A DNA stretch of 64,000 nucleotides from Acinetobacter sp. A47 (lineage in GTDB: Bacteria; Pseudomonadota; Gammaproteobacteria; Pseudomonadales; Moraxellaceae). Below, piece after piece: positions 36,308-48,198 of this stretch. Location of the stretch: positions 186,001-250,000 of the forward strand of contig NZ_JSUS01000032.1 of NCBI RefSeq assembly GCF_000805455.1, read 5' to 3'. Position 1 is the first letter of the stretch; each line of letters begins with the position of its first letter. Both the position numbers and the translations under genes were made by a program. Below the pieces are notes generated by a model. The model saw only the letters and a program-made list of their open reading frames with translations. It searched no databases and was not told the DNA's origin.

Positions 36308-37879
36308 TCAGCTTAGTAAATAGCTATCGTTGATTCCACATTCCTTAACAAAAGTTTCATCATGTGACACCAGTATTACTGCACCATTAAAAGAACGTAT
36401 GGCGTGTGCAAGTAGCTCACGAGATTCAATATCCAGATGATTCTCTGGTTCATCCAGAAGTAACAAATCAACTGCCTGCTGTTTCAAGGCTAGCAATGCC
36501 ACTTTTAAACGTTCTCCACCGCTCAATTTTATTAAGGGGCTCAGTGCCTTATCTCTACGGATCTGTAGACTACCTAATAGGGTACGGGCCTGTTGCTCGG
36601 TCAGATTTGAATCTATACCACATAAATATTCAACGGCAGACAGATTTTGGTTGAATAATGCAAGATTCTGGTCCAGATAAACAGTACCTGCTTTGCAATA
36701 TATTTTGCCTGCAAACGCAGGAATTAAGCCTTGAATGGTTTTGAGTAAAGTGGATTTACCCGTACCATTTTCGCCACATAAATGCAATTTTTCGTCAGCC
36801 ATTAACACCAGATTAATAGGCTTTGTCTTTGCGTAAGCCAGCTGCAATTGCTGGCAACGTAAGATTTCACCTGATTTACCCGTGGCTTGAGTAAACTCAA
36901 AAGACTGGGATTTAAGGTGTTCCAGTTGCGTTTGTTTTTGCTGCAGCTCATCTTTAGCATCTGCAAGCTGTTTGCTCTGTTGCTTGCGCAGGTGTGAAAG
37001 CGATTGCTCAGATTGTTCTTTCTTGGCATCTAATAGGATAGGAGCTTGAGAACCTGAAGCTTTTAACTTTTCACCTGTTTTTTTACGCTTTTGCGCTTTC
37101 ATCTGGCTGTGATGTTGTTGCTCTTTAAGCTGTTTTAACTCGCGCTTTTCGTGTTGTACTGCATGTGATAATGCCTCGACATGTAACTGATGTTGCTGCT
37201 GATAGAGTGCATAATTGCCACCGTAATAGTCCAAGCCTAATTGGCTTAATGCAAAAATGCCATCTACATGAGACAGCAGTTGCCGGTCATGGCTAATGAT
37301 TAAACCACCTGCCGGATGTTGGGCCATTTGCTCGATTAACCATTGTCGACCTTGAGCGTCCAGATGGTTGCTCGGTTCATCCAGTAACAGATAATGATCT
37401 TTGAGTAGAAACAAACGACAAAGTGCAAGTTTGGTTTTTTGACCTTCACTCAAATGTTGCGTCGGTGTCTCAAGTTCGGTGGGCAGTCCTGCACTTGCTA
37501 AAAGCTGTTGCCACTCGGTGGGTAAGTGCCAGAGCAGTTCAACCCGGTCATAGTCTGTAAAAGAAGCTGTACCTTGCCAGATTTTCTGAAAACAGACATA
37601 GATATCTTCAATATCGAGGGCTTGTGCGATAGTCTTTGCCTGTATTCGCTCCAGCTGGGCAAGATATTGATGAGGACATTGCCAGTTAATTTGACCTGAA
37701 TAAGCAAGTTCAGTTGATTGTCCCTGAAGTAGGCACATCAAGAGTGATTTACCTTGACCATTACGACCGATTAACCCGCAAAAATGATGCAGGGGTAATT
37801 GGAACGAGAGCTGGTCAAAAATTTTATGTTGAGCAAATTCAAGTGATAAGTTTGAAATAATACATGCCTGTTGGGTCAT
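36308..37879 (-). CDS. ABC-F family ATPase
   Basis: A 523-residue soluble protein with two ABC domains and no membrane helices. Domain 1: Walker A GRNGQGKSLL (about 33-42), signature LSEGQKTKLALCRLFLLKDHYLLLDEPSNHLD. A basic linker rich in Lys and Gln (EHEKRELKQLKEQQHHSQMKAQKRKKTGEK; about 235-320) follows. Domain 2: GENGTGKSTLLKTI, signature LSGGERLKVALLALKQQAVDLLLLDEPENHLD. ABC-F proteins act on the ribosome as translation factors or antibiotic-protection proteins; this one is not assignable to a resistance class. The ATG at 37879 has GAGG 7 bases upstream. Confidence 0.9.
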   Translation of the reverse strand: MTQQACIISNLSLEFAQHKIFDQLSFQLPLHHFCGLIGRNGQGKSLLMCLLQGQSTELAYSGQINWQCPHQYLAQLERIQAKTIAQALDIEDIYVCFQKIWQGTASFTDYDRVELLWHLPTEWQQLLASAGLPTELETPTQHLSEGQKTKLALCRLFLLKDHYLLLDEPSNHLDAQGRQWLIEQMAQHPAGGLIISHDRQLLSHVDGIFALSQLGLDYYGGNYALYQQQHQLHVEALSHAVQHEKRELKQLKEQQHHSQMKAQKRKKTGEKLKASGSQAPILLDAKKEQSEQSLSHLRKQQSKQLADAKDELQQKQTQLEHLKSQSFEFTQATGKSGEILRCQQLQLAYAKTKPINLVLMADEKLHLCGENGTGKSTLLKTIQGLIPAFAGKIYCKAGTVYLDQNLALFNQNLSAVEYLCGIDSNLTEQQARTLLGSLQIRRDKALSPLIKLSGGERLKVALLALKQQAVDLLLLDEPENHLDIESRELLAHAIRSFNGAVILVSHDETFVKECGINDSYLLS

Positions 37880-38123
37880 AACAAACCTCATAAACAGGAT
37901 ATGCAAAATAGAGAAATATGAATGATTTTAGAATAGAAATTGCTAAATGACAGATAAGTCTATTTTGCACATCAAAAGAAAAATGGATTTTGATGATGAA
38001 AATAGGACTTACTTCATTGGCGTGTTCTCAGGTTGGCTTATTTTTAGACTATTGTATGAACAATACTGCTCAAGGTCAAATTTTAGAATTTGAAGCCTAA
38101 GATTAAAAAAACATAAAAAACGC
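37880..38123. other. Spacer between the ABC-F gene and the aro leader
   Basis: About 240 AT-rich bases (380 to the leader peptide). The right part holds the aro leader promoter. No gene or repeat was identified in the rest; a minus-strand frame at 38009-38272 is antisense to the leader and was not accepted. Confidence 0.5.
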
Positions 38124-38152
38124 TTGTCAAATGCTGAAATAGTGCGTAATTT
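38124..38152 (+). promoter_or_regulatory. Sigma-70 promoter of the aro leader
   Basis: TTGTCA (38124-38129) and TAATTT (38147-38152) are 17 bases apart: five and four matches to consensus. A start near 38159 would put the leader peptide ATG about 32 bases into the transcript, as usual for attenuator leaders. Confidence 0.65.
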
Positions 38153-38190
38153 AATACTTAGACACAGTTTTTTAGATATTTGAAATAACC

Positions 38191-38244
38191 ATGTTAAAGC
38201 ATACTGTAAACACAAACGCATACTTTTATTTTTGGCAATATTAA
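38191..38244 (+). CDS. Aromatic-rich leader peptide of the DAHP synthase gene
   Basis: A 17-residue ORF, MLKHTVNTNAYFYFWQY, followed by TAA. Codons 11-17 read Tyr-Phe-Tyr-Phe-Trp-Gln-Tyr, so six of the last seven residues are aromatic and all three aromatic amino acids are represented. It sits between a good promoter and a rho-independent terminator, upstream of the enzyme for the first step of aromatic synthesis. Such placement is diagnostic of ribosome-mediated attenuation. The Shine-Dalgarno is weak, which is the main doubt. Confidence 0.85.
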   Translation: MLKHTVNTNAYFYFWQY

Positions 38245-38326
38245 TCGTTGCCTGATGCGTTTCGGGCAGCAAAAAGGGTTGCCCAACCAGTTAATACCTG
38301 ATCGGCAACACCGATCAGGTTTTTTT
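38214..38326 (+). promoter_or_regulatory. Transcription attenuator (alternative hairpins and terminator)
   Basis: Pause stem 1:2: AAACGCAT (38214-38221) with ATGCGTTT (38255-38262), enclosing GGCAA/TTGCC (38234-38238 / 38248-38252). Antiterminator 2:3: GTTGCC-t-GAT (38247-38256) with ATCGGCAAC (38301-38309). Terminator 3:4: ACCTGATCGG (38296-38305) with CCGATCAGGT (38311-38320) and seven T. Regions 2 and 3 are used twice, so the structures exclude each other. The control codons (38221-38241) lie on the region 1 side. A small extra hairpin, GGGCA/TGCCC, sits at 38264-38284. Confidence 0.88.
38296..38326 (+). terminator. Attenuator terminator upstream of the DAHP synthase gene
   Basis: Ten-base perfect stem ACCTGATCGG / CCGATCAGGT, 5-base loop CAACA, then TTTTTTT. 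It is inside the leader, 36 bases before the second small ORF. Confidence 0.93.
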
Positions 38327-38361
38327 ATGCTTTAACAAATACAAACTTTAGGAGAAATCAC

Positions 38362-38454
38362 ATGTATACATTTAACTATTCATATTTTAGCAAGATTACC
38401 TGGTTTTACTTTGCAAAAAAATCAACATCGCTTAGATCACACTTGCTCAAATAA
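38362..38454 (+). CDS. Second aromatic-rich small ORF before DAHP synthase
   Basis: A 30-residue ORF with a strong AGGAG 7 bases before the ATG. It begins MYTFNYSYFSKITWFYF: nine of the first 17 residues are Tyr, Phe or Trp. The tail is basic (KKSTSLRSHLLK). TAA at 38452-38454 is followed directly by ATG, and AAGGA plus two possible enzyme starts lie within 45 bases. GGACT (38462-38466) and AGTCC (38479-38483) can form a hairpin over the first of these. It reads in frame with the enzyme but is separated by the stop. Either a second regulatory leader acting on translation or a small membrane-active peptide. Confidence 0.7.
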   Translation: MYTFNYSYFSKITWFYFAKKSTSLRSHLLK

Positions 38455-38496
38455 ATGAAAAGGACTGCGATGAAGACCAGTCCAAAGGAATTGAAA

Positions 38497-39540
38497 ATGA
38501 ATGCTTTAAATACTGCTTTGACACAAACACATACGCACATAAAAGAATCAATGCTTAGCTTGCCAACACAACTCAAAGCGCAGTATCCCTTGTCTGCCAA
38601 TTTAGCGCAGCAGATTTCAAGACATCGTCAAACCATTCAAAATATTTTATCAGGTCAGGATCACCGTCTAATGGTGATTACAGGTCCATGTTCCATTCAT
38701 GACCCTATTGCTGTACTCGAATATGCTGATCGTCTACAACAACTCCAAGAACAAGTGAAAGATCAGATTTTTCTTGTCATGCGTGCATATATTGAAAAAC
38801 CACGAACCACAGTGGGCTGGAAAGGTTTTTTATATGATCCGAATCTAGATGGATCATCAGATTTACAACTGGGGCTGGAAAAGTCTCGTGCTTTGTATTT
38901 GCAACTGATTGAAAAAGGCTTGCCGATTGCCAGTGAAATTTTAAGCCCTATGGCAACGGGCTATTTTGATGACCTGCTCGCCTGGGGCGCGATTGGCGCA
39001 CGGACCAGTGAATCGCAAATTCACCGTGAAATTGCCAGTCATATGCCATACAGTATTGGCTTCAAAAATGGAACCGATGGCTCAATTCAGATCGCGTTAG
39101 ATGCTATTCAGTCTGCAATGAGCGGACATCAATTCCTTGGGATGACCCAGCAAGGTTTGCCTGCAATTTTACATAGTAGTGGCAATCCCTTGCCACACCT
39201 GATTTTACGTGGCTCAAATCAGGGGTCCAATTATGATCTGGCTTCGATTCAGGCCATGCATTTCAAACATAAGCAGTTGCCTGCATTGGTGATTGATTGT
39301 AGTCATGGCAATAGTGCAAAAGATCCATTAAAACAGCCACAAGTTTTGCAGCAAATTATTGCAGAGCGCGCTGAATCGAAAGTCCGTGGTGTCATGCTTG
39401 AGAGTCATCTGGTCGATGGTAACCAAAAAATTTCTTGTGATATGACGTATGGCCAGTCGGTTACAGATGGTTGCCTGGGTTGGGATAAGACCGCACAGGT
39501 TTTATTGGATGTTGCAGAACAGATGCGTCATACCAGCTAA
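38497..39540 (+). CDS. aroG: 3-deoxy-7-phosphoheptulonate synthase, class I (AroF/G/H type)
   Basis: DAHP synthase joins phosphoenolpyruvate and erythrose 4-phosphate, the first step to Phe, Tyr and Trp. Class I signatures: DHRLMVITGPCSIHDPIAVLEYADRL (metal Cys), MRAYIEKPRTTVGWKGFLYDPNLDGS, GAIGARTSESQIHREIAS, IGFKNGTDG, and VIDCSHGNSAKD with the His ligand. Start 38497 gives 347 residues, close to E. coli AroG (350), with AAAGGA 7 bases upstream; ATG 38470 (356 residues) also has AAGGA and cannot be excluded. The upstream attenuator with aromatic leader peptides predicts repression when aromatic tRNAs are charged. The isozyme type (feedback by Phe, Tyr or Trp) is not readable. Confidence 0.95.
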   Translation: MNALNTALTQTHTHIKESMLSLPTQLKAQYPLSANLAQQISRHRQTIQNILSGQDHRLMVITGPCSIHDPIAVLEYADRLQQLQEQVKDQIFLVMRAYIEKPRTTVGWKGFLYDPNLDGSSDLQLGLEKSRALYLQLIEKGLPIASEILSPMATGYFDDLLAWGAIGARTSESQIHREIASHMPYSIGFKNGTDGSIQIALDAIQSAMSGHQFLGMTQQGLPAILHSSGNPLPHLILRGSNQGSNYDLASIQAMHFKHKQLPALVIDCSHGNSAKDPLKQPQVLQQIIAERAESKVRGVMLESHLVDGNQKISCDMTYGQSVTDGCLGWDKTAQVLLDVAEQMRHTS

Positions 39541-39544
39541 GTGA

Positions 39545-39572
39545 AAAAAGCCAGTCTTGAGACTGGCTTTTT
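39545..39572. terminator. Terminator after the DAHP synthase gene
   Basis: AAAAAGCCAGTC / GACTGGCTTTTT, 12-base perfect stem with TTGA loop; serves both converging genes. Confidence 0.93.
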
Positions 39573-39585
39573 AATGCAGGTCGGG

Positions 39586-40506
39586 TTAAGCCGCCTGGAT
39601 GGTCTGAGCTGCCAGAAATTGGCCGATTTCTTGGCTGAATTTTCTTGGTTCGGTAATCAGCGGGGTGTGTCCGGAATGTTCAAAATATACGGTTTTTGCA
39701 TTAGTTAAGCTGTTTGCAATCAGGGTTTGTCCTGTTTCCGGATAAAGGGTAGATTCACGGCCAATAAAGAAGGTGGTAGGACAATTTAGCTGGCGAAGTG
39801 CCTCACGGTAATCTTCATCATGGTTGAGATAGTTTTCTACGTACCAAAGCAAATAGTCCAGCCGTTGAATCGGTAGTAAATATTTTTGTAAAAATGGCCG
39901 GTTTAAAGCGAGCCTGAAAATCTTGGGACTATAGCTATTGCTGCCTTGCAGTTCAATAAATGCTCCCCATAAGCTGACTAGCCTGTAGCGGACATCACCG
40001 GGTAGGTCTTCTAGTTTCTGCGCATGTTTATATTCAAGTAACAGGGTTTGAATATCGAGCAGAAGCCTTTTGAATTGCGTGTGTTTTTGACCGAACAAGC
40101 CATATTGCCATGAATCATCGACAGAAATCTTCGGGGTTTGATCAATATGCAGGTAAGCTTTCAGTTTATCGCCCAGATGTCCATGCTTCATACCATGCAT
40201 GGCGATTGTAGCGCCCATGGAGTAACCCATCAGGATAAATTGATCAAGTTTTAACTGCTTGATCAGAGTGTTTACATCATTCCAGTGACTGGAAATTGCA
40301 TCCTGATCTGGAATAGCACAATGTTTTGAACCCCCAAAGCCACGCCAGTCAGGAATAATAAATTCATATTGTTTGCGGTTGGCAAATAAAAATGGAAGCC
40401 ATTGCCAGCTTTGCATACCCAGTCCGGACAGGACAAGTACCGGTTCTCCTTCACCAACACGTCTTACAAATAGTTTTTCCTGATCAGACATGGTATAAAA
40501 CGGCAT
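39586..40506 (-). CDS. Alpha/beta hydrolase
   Basis: A 306-residue soluble hydrolase. Oxyanion-hole region VLVLSGLGMQSWQW (about residues 23-36), PDWRGFGGS, nucleophile elbow MGYSMGAT (Ser about 96), acidic residue region TTFFIGRESTLYPETG, and catalytic His in SGHTPLI near the C-terminus. The long cap between residues 120 and 220 is helical. Substrate unknown. It follows the PadR-type regulator by 14 bases in the same direction, so it is probably under that regulator. Confidence 0.88.
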   Translation of the reverse strand: MPFYTMSDQEKLFVRRVGEGEPVLVLSGLGMQSWQWLPFLFANRKQYEFIIPDWRGFGGSKHCAIPDQDAISSHWNDVNTLIKQLKLDQFILMGYSMGATIAMHGMKHGHLGDKLKAYLHIDQTPKISVDDSWQYGLFGQKHTQFKRLLLDIQTLLLEYKHAQKLEDLPGDVRYRLVSLWGAFIELQGSNSYSPKIFRLALNRPFLQKYLLPIQRLDYLLWYVENYLNHDEDYREALRQLNCPTTFFIGRESTLYPETGQTLIANSLTNAKTVYFEHSGHTPLITEPRKFSQEIGQFLAAQTIQAA

Positions 40507-40520
40507 TTTTATGCTCCAGT

Positions 40521-41066
40521 TTATGGGGTTTCCTCAAATGTTTTGAGTTGGGGAATCATCTGTTCCAGCCATTTTATCCATTCACTTTCCGTAATGATAC
40601 CAAGTTCAAGAATCATTTTATGGATGAACAGTACACGGCTGGTCGGTTTGCTATCTTTAAAATCTTTAGCATGAATTGCTTGATACAGGCTTAATTTTTC
40701 CTTATGGATGGATAAGTGACGTTCCAGTTCCGGCAAAATGGTATTGCCGCCAAGTTGGGCTTCGGCTCTTAACCTGACCATCAGGTCATCCCGTAATTGT
40801 GCCGGTTCACTTTGCTGCTCGATCCACGCGGCCAGCTCTATTCTTCCAAGCTGTTCGACCTGGTAGGTTTTTTTGCGGCTATTTGCCGCTTGCTCTTCTA
40901 ATGTCGAAATCCATCCTTTTTTCAGCATTCCATTGAGTTCACGGTAGATTTGCTGATGTGTCGCATTCCAGAAGAAGCCCATTGAGCGGTCAAAGCGACG
41001 AGCCAGTTCGAAACCGGTGCTGGGTTTCTCTAATAAGCTGGTCAGTAAAACATGGGCGAGTGACAT
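40521..41066 (-). CDS. PadR-family transcriptional regulator
   Basis: A 181-residue regulator. The N-terminal winged helix reads MSLAHVLLTSLLEKPSTGFELARRFDRS, then FFWNATHQQIYRELNGMLKKGWIS and a KKTYQVEQLGRIELAAWI wing, which is the PadR pattern. The C-terminal helical part (Vir-like, residues 95-181) mediates dimerisation. ATG 41066 is preferred; 27 extra upstream bases lack similarity. Two identical-type palindromes lie in the divergent spacer to fadH, the likely sites for control of both directions. Confidence 0.92.
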   Translation of the reverse strand: MSLAHVLLTSLLEKPSTGFELARRFDRSMGFFWNATHQQIYRELNGMLKKGWISTLEEQAANSRKKTYQVEQLGRIELAAWIEQQSEPAQLRDDLMVRLRAEAQLGGNTILPELERHLSIHKEKLSLYQAIHAKDFKDSKPTSRVLFIHKMILELGIITESEWIKWLEQMIPQLKTFEETP

Positions 41067-41100
41067 GACATTCCATAATAAAAAATGACTCATCAGAATT

Positions 41101-41110
41101 ATGCAATATG

Positions 41111-41116
<6 letters not shown>
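41101..41116. promoter_or_regulatory. PadR operator 1 overlapping the fadH -35
   Basis: ATGCAATATGTTGCAT, a 16-base palindrome with perfect 6-base arms. Its right arm TTGCAT is also the -35 hexamer for fadH. Confidence 0.75.
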
Positions 41117-43215
<2,099 letters not shown>

Positions 43216-43222
43216 ACTTGAG

Positions 43223-43254
43223 ACGGGCATTTTCTTCGCTGGGAAAATGCCCGT
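43223..43254 (+). terminator. Hairpin terminator after fadH
   Basis: ACGGGCATTTTC / GAAAATGCCCGT, 12-base perfect stem and 8-base loop, with a modest T-rich tail. Confidence 0.75.
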
Positions 43255-43299
43255 TAACTTTTAATGAATAGAACGGAAATTGATTTAAGGAAAATAACA

Positions 43300-43716
43300 A
43301 TGACCATTGAAACAACAAAACAGGCTTTAGCAAGCTGGCATCAGATGATCAAGACAAATGATTTATCCAATCTCAACGACTTGCTTGCAGATGATGTCGT
43401 GTTCCGTTCTCCGGTTGCTTATAAACCTTATCAGGGAAAGCATGTGGTCTTTTTTATTTTGACCAATGTGATTCAGGTATTTGAGAACTTCACTTATCAC
43501 CGGGAATTTTATACTGAAGATGGTGAGAATGTAGTGCTGGAATTTAGTGCCAATGTCAGCGGGAAGTCATTAAAAGGGATTGATATGATTCGTTTTAATG
43601 ATCAGGGCCAGATTACGGATTTTGAAGTCATGATTCGGCCAATGAGTGGTTTGGCTGCGTTAGCTGAAAAAATGGGAGCCAGATTTGCTCAATACCAACC
43701 AGATGAGCCGTTATAA
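43300..43716 (+). CDS. NTF2-like (SnoaL-type) protein
   Basis: A 138-residue alpha+beta protein of the NTF2 superfamily. The pattern ALASWHQMIKTNDLSNLNDLLADDVVFRSPVAYKPYQGK, then VVLEFSANVSGKSLKGIDMIRFNDQGQITDFEVMIRPM, is typical of nuclear transport factor 2-like proteins in Acinetobacter. Function is not predictable from the fold (isomerase, hydrolase or ligand binder). AAGGA lies 8 bases before the ATG at 43300. It lies 85 bases after fadH and a 15-base dispersed motif follows it. Confidence 0.82.
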   Translation: MTIETTKQALASWHQMIKTNDLSNLNDLLADDVVFRSPVAYKPYQGKHVVFFILTNVIQVFENFTYHREFYTEDGENVVLEFSANVSGKSLKGIDMIRFNDQGQITDFEVMIRPMSGLAALAEKMGARFAQYQPDEPL

Positions 43717-43729
43717 AATAGCCTAAGTA
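43715..43729 (+). repeat. Dispersed 15-mer, copy 1
   Basis: AAAATAGCCTAAGTA, identical to sequences at 51621 and 54095. It overlaps the stop codon of the NTF2-like gene and lies 18 bases before the SGNH esterase start. Confidence 0.7.
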
Positions 43730-43746
43730 ATATTCAGAGATTTAAA

Positions 43747-44466
43747 ATGTGGTTAAAGCTTTCAACTCTTGCATTATTGCCTGTATTGTTCATACAAGGC
43801 AGGAAGGTACGCCAGCATACACCACACCTGCCAGAAGCCAGTGGAGAGCGTGAAGGAACAGTTGGCCAAGGACCGCCGCTTTCCATACTGATTTTAGGTG
43901 ATTCGGCTGCCGCCGGTGTGGGGGTAAGCACCCAGCAAGAAGCTCTATCGGGTGCCATTATTTCGAAATTGCAAAATCAATATCGTTTGCACTGGAAGTT
44001 GCAAGCCAAAACGGGGGATACAACCCGGCAAGTTTACCAAACGGTACAACAGTTAGATCAACAATGCTATGATGTTATCGTCACCTCGATCGGTGTTAAT
44101 GATGTGACAAAACTGACTTCAGCAAAGTCCTGGCTAAAACAGCAAAAACAACTTATTACCTATATAAAAGAAAAGTTTCAACCCAAGTTGATCATTGTAT
44201 CTGGTGTACCGCCAATGCAGCATTTTCCGGCTTTACCTCATCCTATGGCCTGGCTATTTGGACGGTATGCAGAACAGATGAATCGGGCATTGCAACACTG
44301 GCTGGTTTCTCAAGCGGATACCCGGTTTATTCAATATGATCTTGAAAAATTTCAGGTAATGAATCTGCCTATGGCCAGTGACGGTTTTCATCCTGGTAAA
44401 GAGATTTACGCGATCTGGGGGCAGCAGGTTGCAACATTGGTACGACAGACATTTACTCATCATTAG
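43747..44466 (+). CDS. SGNH/GDSL-family esterase
   Basis: A 239-residue hydrolase. An N-terminal hydrophobic stretch (LSTLALLPVLFIQG) may be a signal anchor. The block I motif SILILGDSAAAGVGVS has the nucleophile Ser at about residue 57; block III is TSIGVNDVTKL; the catalytic Asp/His pair is in ASDGFHPGKEIY. This is the tesA/arylesterase type organisation. Length and motifs are complete. It precedes the YheT-like hydrolase by 9 bases in the same direction. Confidence 0.9.
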   Translation: MWLKLSTLALLPVLFIQGRKVRQHTPHLPEASGEREGTVGQGPPLSILILGDSAAAGVGVSTQQEALSGAIISKLQNQYRLHWKLQAKTGDTTRQVYQTVQQLDQQCYDVIVTSIGVNDVTKLTSAKSWLKQQKQLITYIKEKFQPKLIIVSGVPPMQHFPALPHPMAWLFGRYAEQMNRALQHWLVSQADTRFIQYDLEKFQVMNLPMASDGFHPGKEIYAIWGQQVATLVRQTFTHH

Positions 44467-44475
44467 AGGCGGTTA

Positions 44476-45567
44476 GTGGATATGGGTATATCGGCTTTAG
44501 ACAAAATTAAAGTGTTAGGTGCAGAACTATTTGATGCGGTTGTGGGTGCGGAACAACCGAAAATGTATTATGACCCGAAAGGGACAATCAAAGATGTTTT
44601 GGAGAAACTGCCACAATTGAAGCAGAAGTATCGACCTACGCCATGGTTGAGCAATACCCATATCCACCTTTTATATTTTGACATCATCCGTAAGAAAACA
44701 GTCAAACTTGAATATGATCGTATCGAACAGTTACGCATGCAGGATGGAGGTGTAACCGCAATTGCATGGTATGGATATGATTTGCCACCGGAAACGCCAA
44801 CCGTGGTAATTATGCATACCATTACAGGCACACCTGAAAGCATGTGTGAGCTGGTTAAAGACCTGCATGAGTATACGGGCTGGAGAATTGCACTGTGCCT
44901 GCGCCGTGGACATGCCGGTTTACCGATGCCTGTACCCCGCATTTCTCTGTTTGGCTCAACCAGTGATTTGAAAGAGCAACTGCAACACATTCAGACCCTG
45001 TTTCCACAGTCAGATTTATATGCAGTCGGTTCTTCAGCCGGTACTGGCTTGTTAGTCCGTTATCTGGGAGAACAGGGGGCCGATACACCATTTAAGGCTG
45101 CGTTTGCCATGTGTCCAGGCTATAACACCGAGATCGGCTTTAAAAACGTGCATCCTTTTTATAGCAAAATGATGACTAGGAAGCTGTTTAAGTATTTTAT
45201 TTATCCTTACCAGAGCACATGGAACCAGATTGCTTCGGTAGAAAAAGTACTCACGGCCACCAGTCTGGAAGAGTTTGAGAAAGAATATTTTGAGATGGCC
45301 GGGTTTCAGGATTACCAGAGCTACTGTCAGGCTATAAATCCCATCTATGTGTTTGAAAATGTCAAGATTCCATTAATGATTCTAAATGCCGAAGATGATC
45401 CGGTATGCTCGATCAAGAATCTGGAGCCGTATAAAGAGGCTATTCAGCGCATGGAAAATATAGCGGTAGTTACAACGAAGAAGGGGAGTCATTGCGGTTT
45501 TTACGAAAGCCTGAGTGTGAAATCCTGGGCTTCACGCTTAATGGCAGATTTTTTTAAGAATTATTAA
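44476..45567 (+). CDS. YheT-like alpha/beta hydrolase
   Basis: A 363-residue protein of the AB-hydrolase 4 (YheT) group. Typical start region YRPTPWLSNTHIHLLYFDIIRK (about residues 52-73), TVVIMHTITGTPESMCEL (oxyanion hole), nucleophile AVGSSAGTGLLVRYLGE (Ser about 192), LMILNAEDDPVCSIKNLE with the Asp, and GSHCGFYES with the His. Substrate unknown; YheT-like proteins are probably lipid or ester hydrolases. GTG 44476 has GAGG 6 bases before it; ATG 44482 is possible. Strong terminator after it. Confidence 0.88.
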   Translation: MDMGISALDKIKVLGAELFDAVVGAEQPKMYYDPKGTIKDVLEKLPQLKQKYRPTPWLSNTHIHLLYFDIIRKKTVKLEYDRIEQLRMQDGGVTAIAWYGYDLPPETPTVVIMHTITGTPESMCELVKDLHEYTGWRIALCLRRGHAGLPMPVPRISLFGSTSDLKEQLQHIQTLFPQSDLYAVGSSAGTGLLVRYLGEQGADTPFKAAFAMCPGYNTEIGFKNVHPFYSKMMTRKLFKYFIYPYQSTWNQIASVEKVLTATSLEEFEKEYFEMAGFQDYQSYCQAINPIYVFENVKIPLMILNAEDDPVCSIKNLEPYKEAIQRMENIAVVTTKKGSHCGFYESLSVKSWASRLMADFFKNY

Positions 45568-45579
45568 AGGAAAAAATAA

Positions 45580-45616
45580 AAAAGCCATGAATCTTAAGAT
45601 GTGATTCATGGCTTTT
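45580..45616. terminator. Terminator between the YheT-like gene and a converging lipoprotein gene
   Basis: AAAAGCCATGAATC / GATTCATGGCTTTT, 14-base perfect stem with a 9-base loop. Confidence 0.9.
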
Positions 45617-45634
45617 GTTCGCTGACAATTAAAA

Positions 45635-46162
45635 TTAGTTGTTCAGCGCAGGAGTCGCGGCTGCAATTGCTGCGGCAACAGCATCATCTTCACTTTGTGC
45701 CGGTGTAGATGATTTTGGTGCTTTTGCAGTTTGTTCTGCTTTAGGCTGCTCTGTCTTGGCCGGTTTTGCTTCTGCTTTTGGTTGCTCGACTTTCACAGGT
45801 TTTGGCTCAGCCTTAGGTTGTTCTGTCTTGGCTGGTTTGGGTTGCTCGGTACGTGGAGTCTCGCTAGTAGTAGCCGGTGTTTCTTTCTGAACCGGACGGG
45901 TTTCACGACGAATTTCTGTTGTGGTATTTGCAGTTTCTTCTCGTGTCGTTTCAACAGCAGGGGCTGGAGCTTCCTGTTTGTCTACACTTTCCAAAGACTC
46001 AAACTCCTGAATTTTTTCAGGTTCAGGCTGTGGTTGAGGCTGAGCTTCGGTTGTCGTCTGTTCTGGCTGCTCTTCGTTTTTAGGTTCTTCTTTTTTCACA
46101 CAAGCAGTTAATAGGAGACCAGTCGCCAATGCTGCACAAATTAAAAGTTTTTTATTTGCCAT
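45635..46162 (-). CDS. Low-complexity lipoprotein
   Basis: A 175-residue lipoprotein: signal with lipobox LLTAC (Cys21), then almost wholly Glu, Gln, Pro, Lys, Thr and Ala. Residues about 105-145 are imperfect repeats of a TEQPKAEPKPVKVEQPKAEA type, four units long, encoded by DNA repeats at 45720-45845. The C-terminus DDAVAAAIAAATPAL may be a short helix. No enzyme motif. Such proteins may span the periplasm or be cell-surface linkers; this is only inference. The repeats make length variation between strains likely. Confidence 0.8.
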   Translation of the reverse strand: MANKKLLICAALATGLLLTACVKKEEPKNEEQPEQTTTEAQPQPQPEPEKIQEFESLESVDKQEAPAPAVETTREETANTTTEIRRETRPVQKETPATTSETPRTEQPKPAKTEQPKAEPKPVKVEQPKAEAKPAKTEQPKAEQTAKAPKSSTPAQSEDDAVAAAIAAATPALNN

Positions 46163-48164
<2,002 letters not shown>

Positions 48165-48198
48165 GTAATGTAAGTTTAAATAAACTGGGAAAGTTTAA

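Noticed and set aside
38009..38272. 87-residue minus-strand ORF over the aro leader
   Set aside because: It is antisense to the attenuator; its open frame follows from the hairpin sequences and A/T content.
45639..46111. Plus-strand ORFs opposite the low-complexity lipoprotein
   Set aside because: Phe/Cys/Leu-rich shadow translations of the repeat DNA; the minus-strand frame has a proper lipobox signal.
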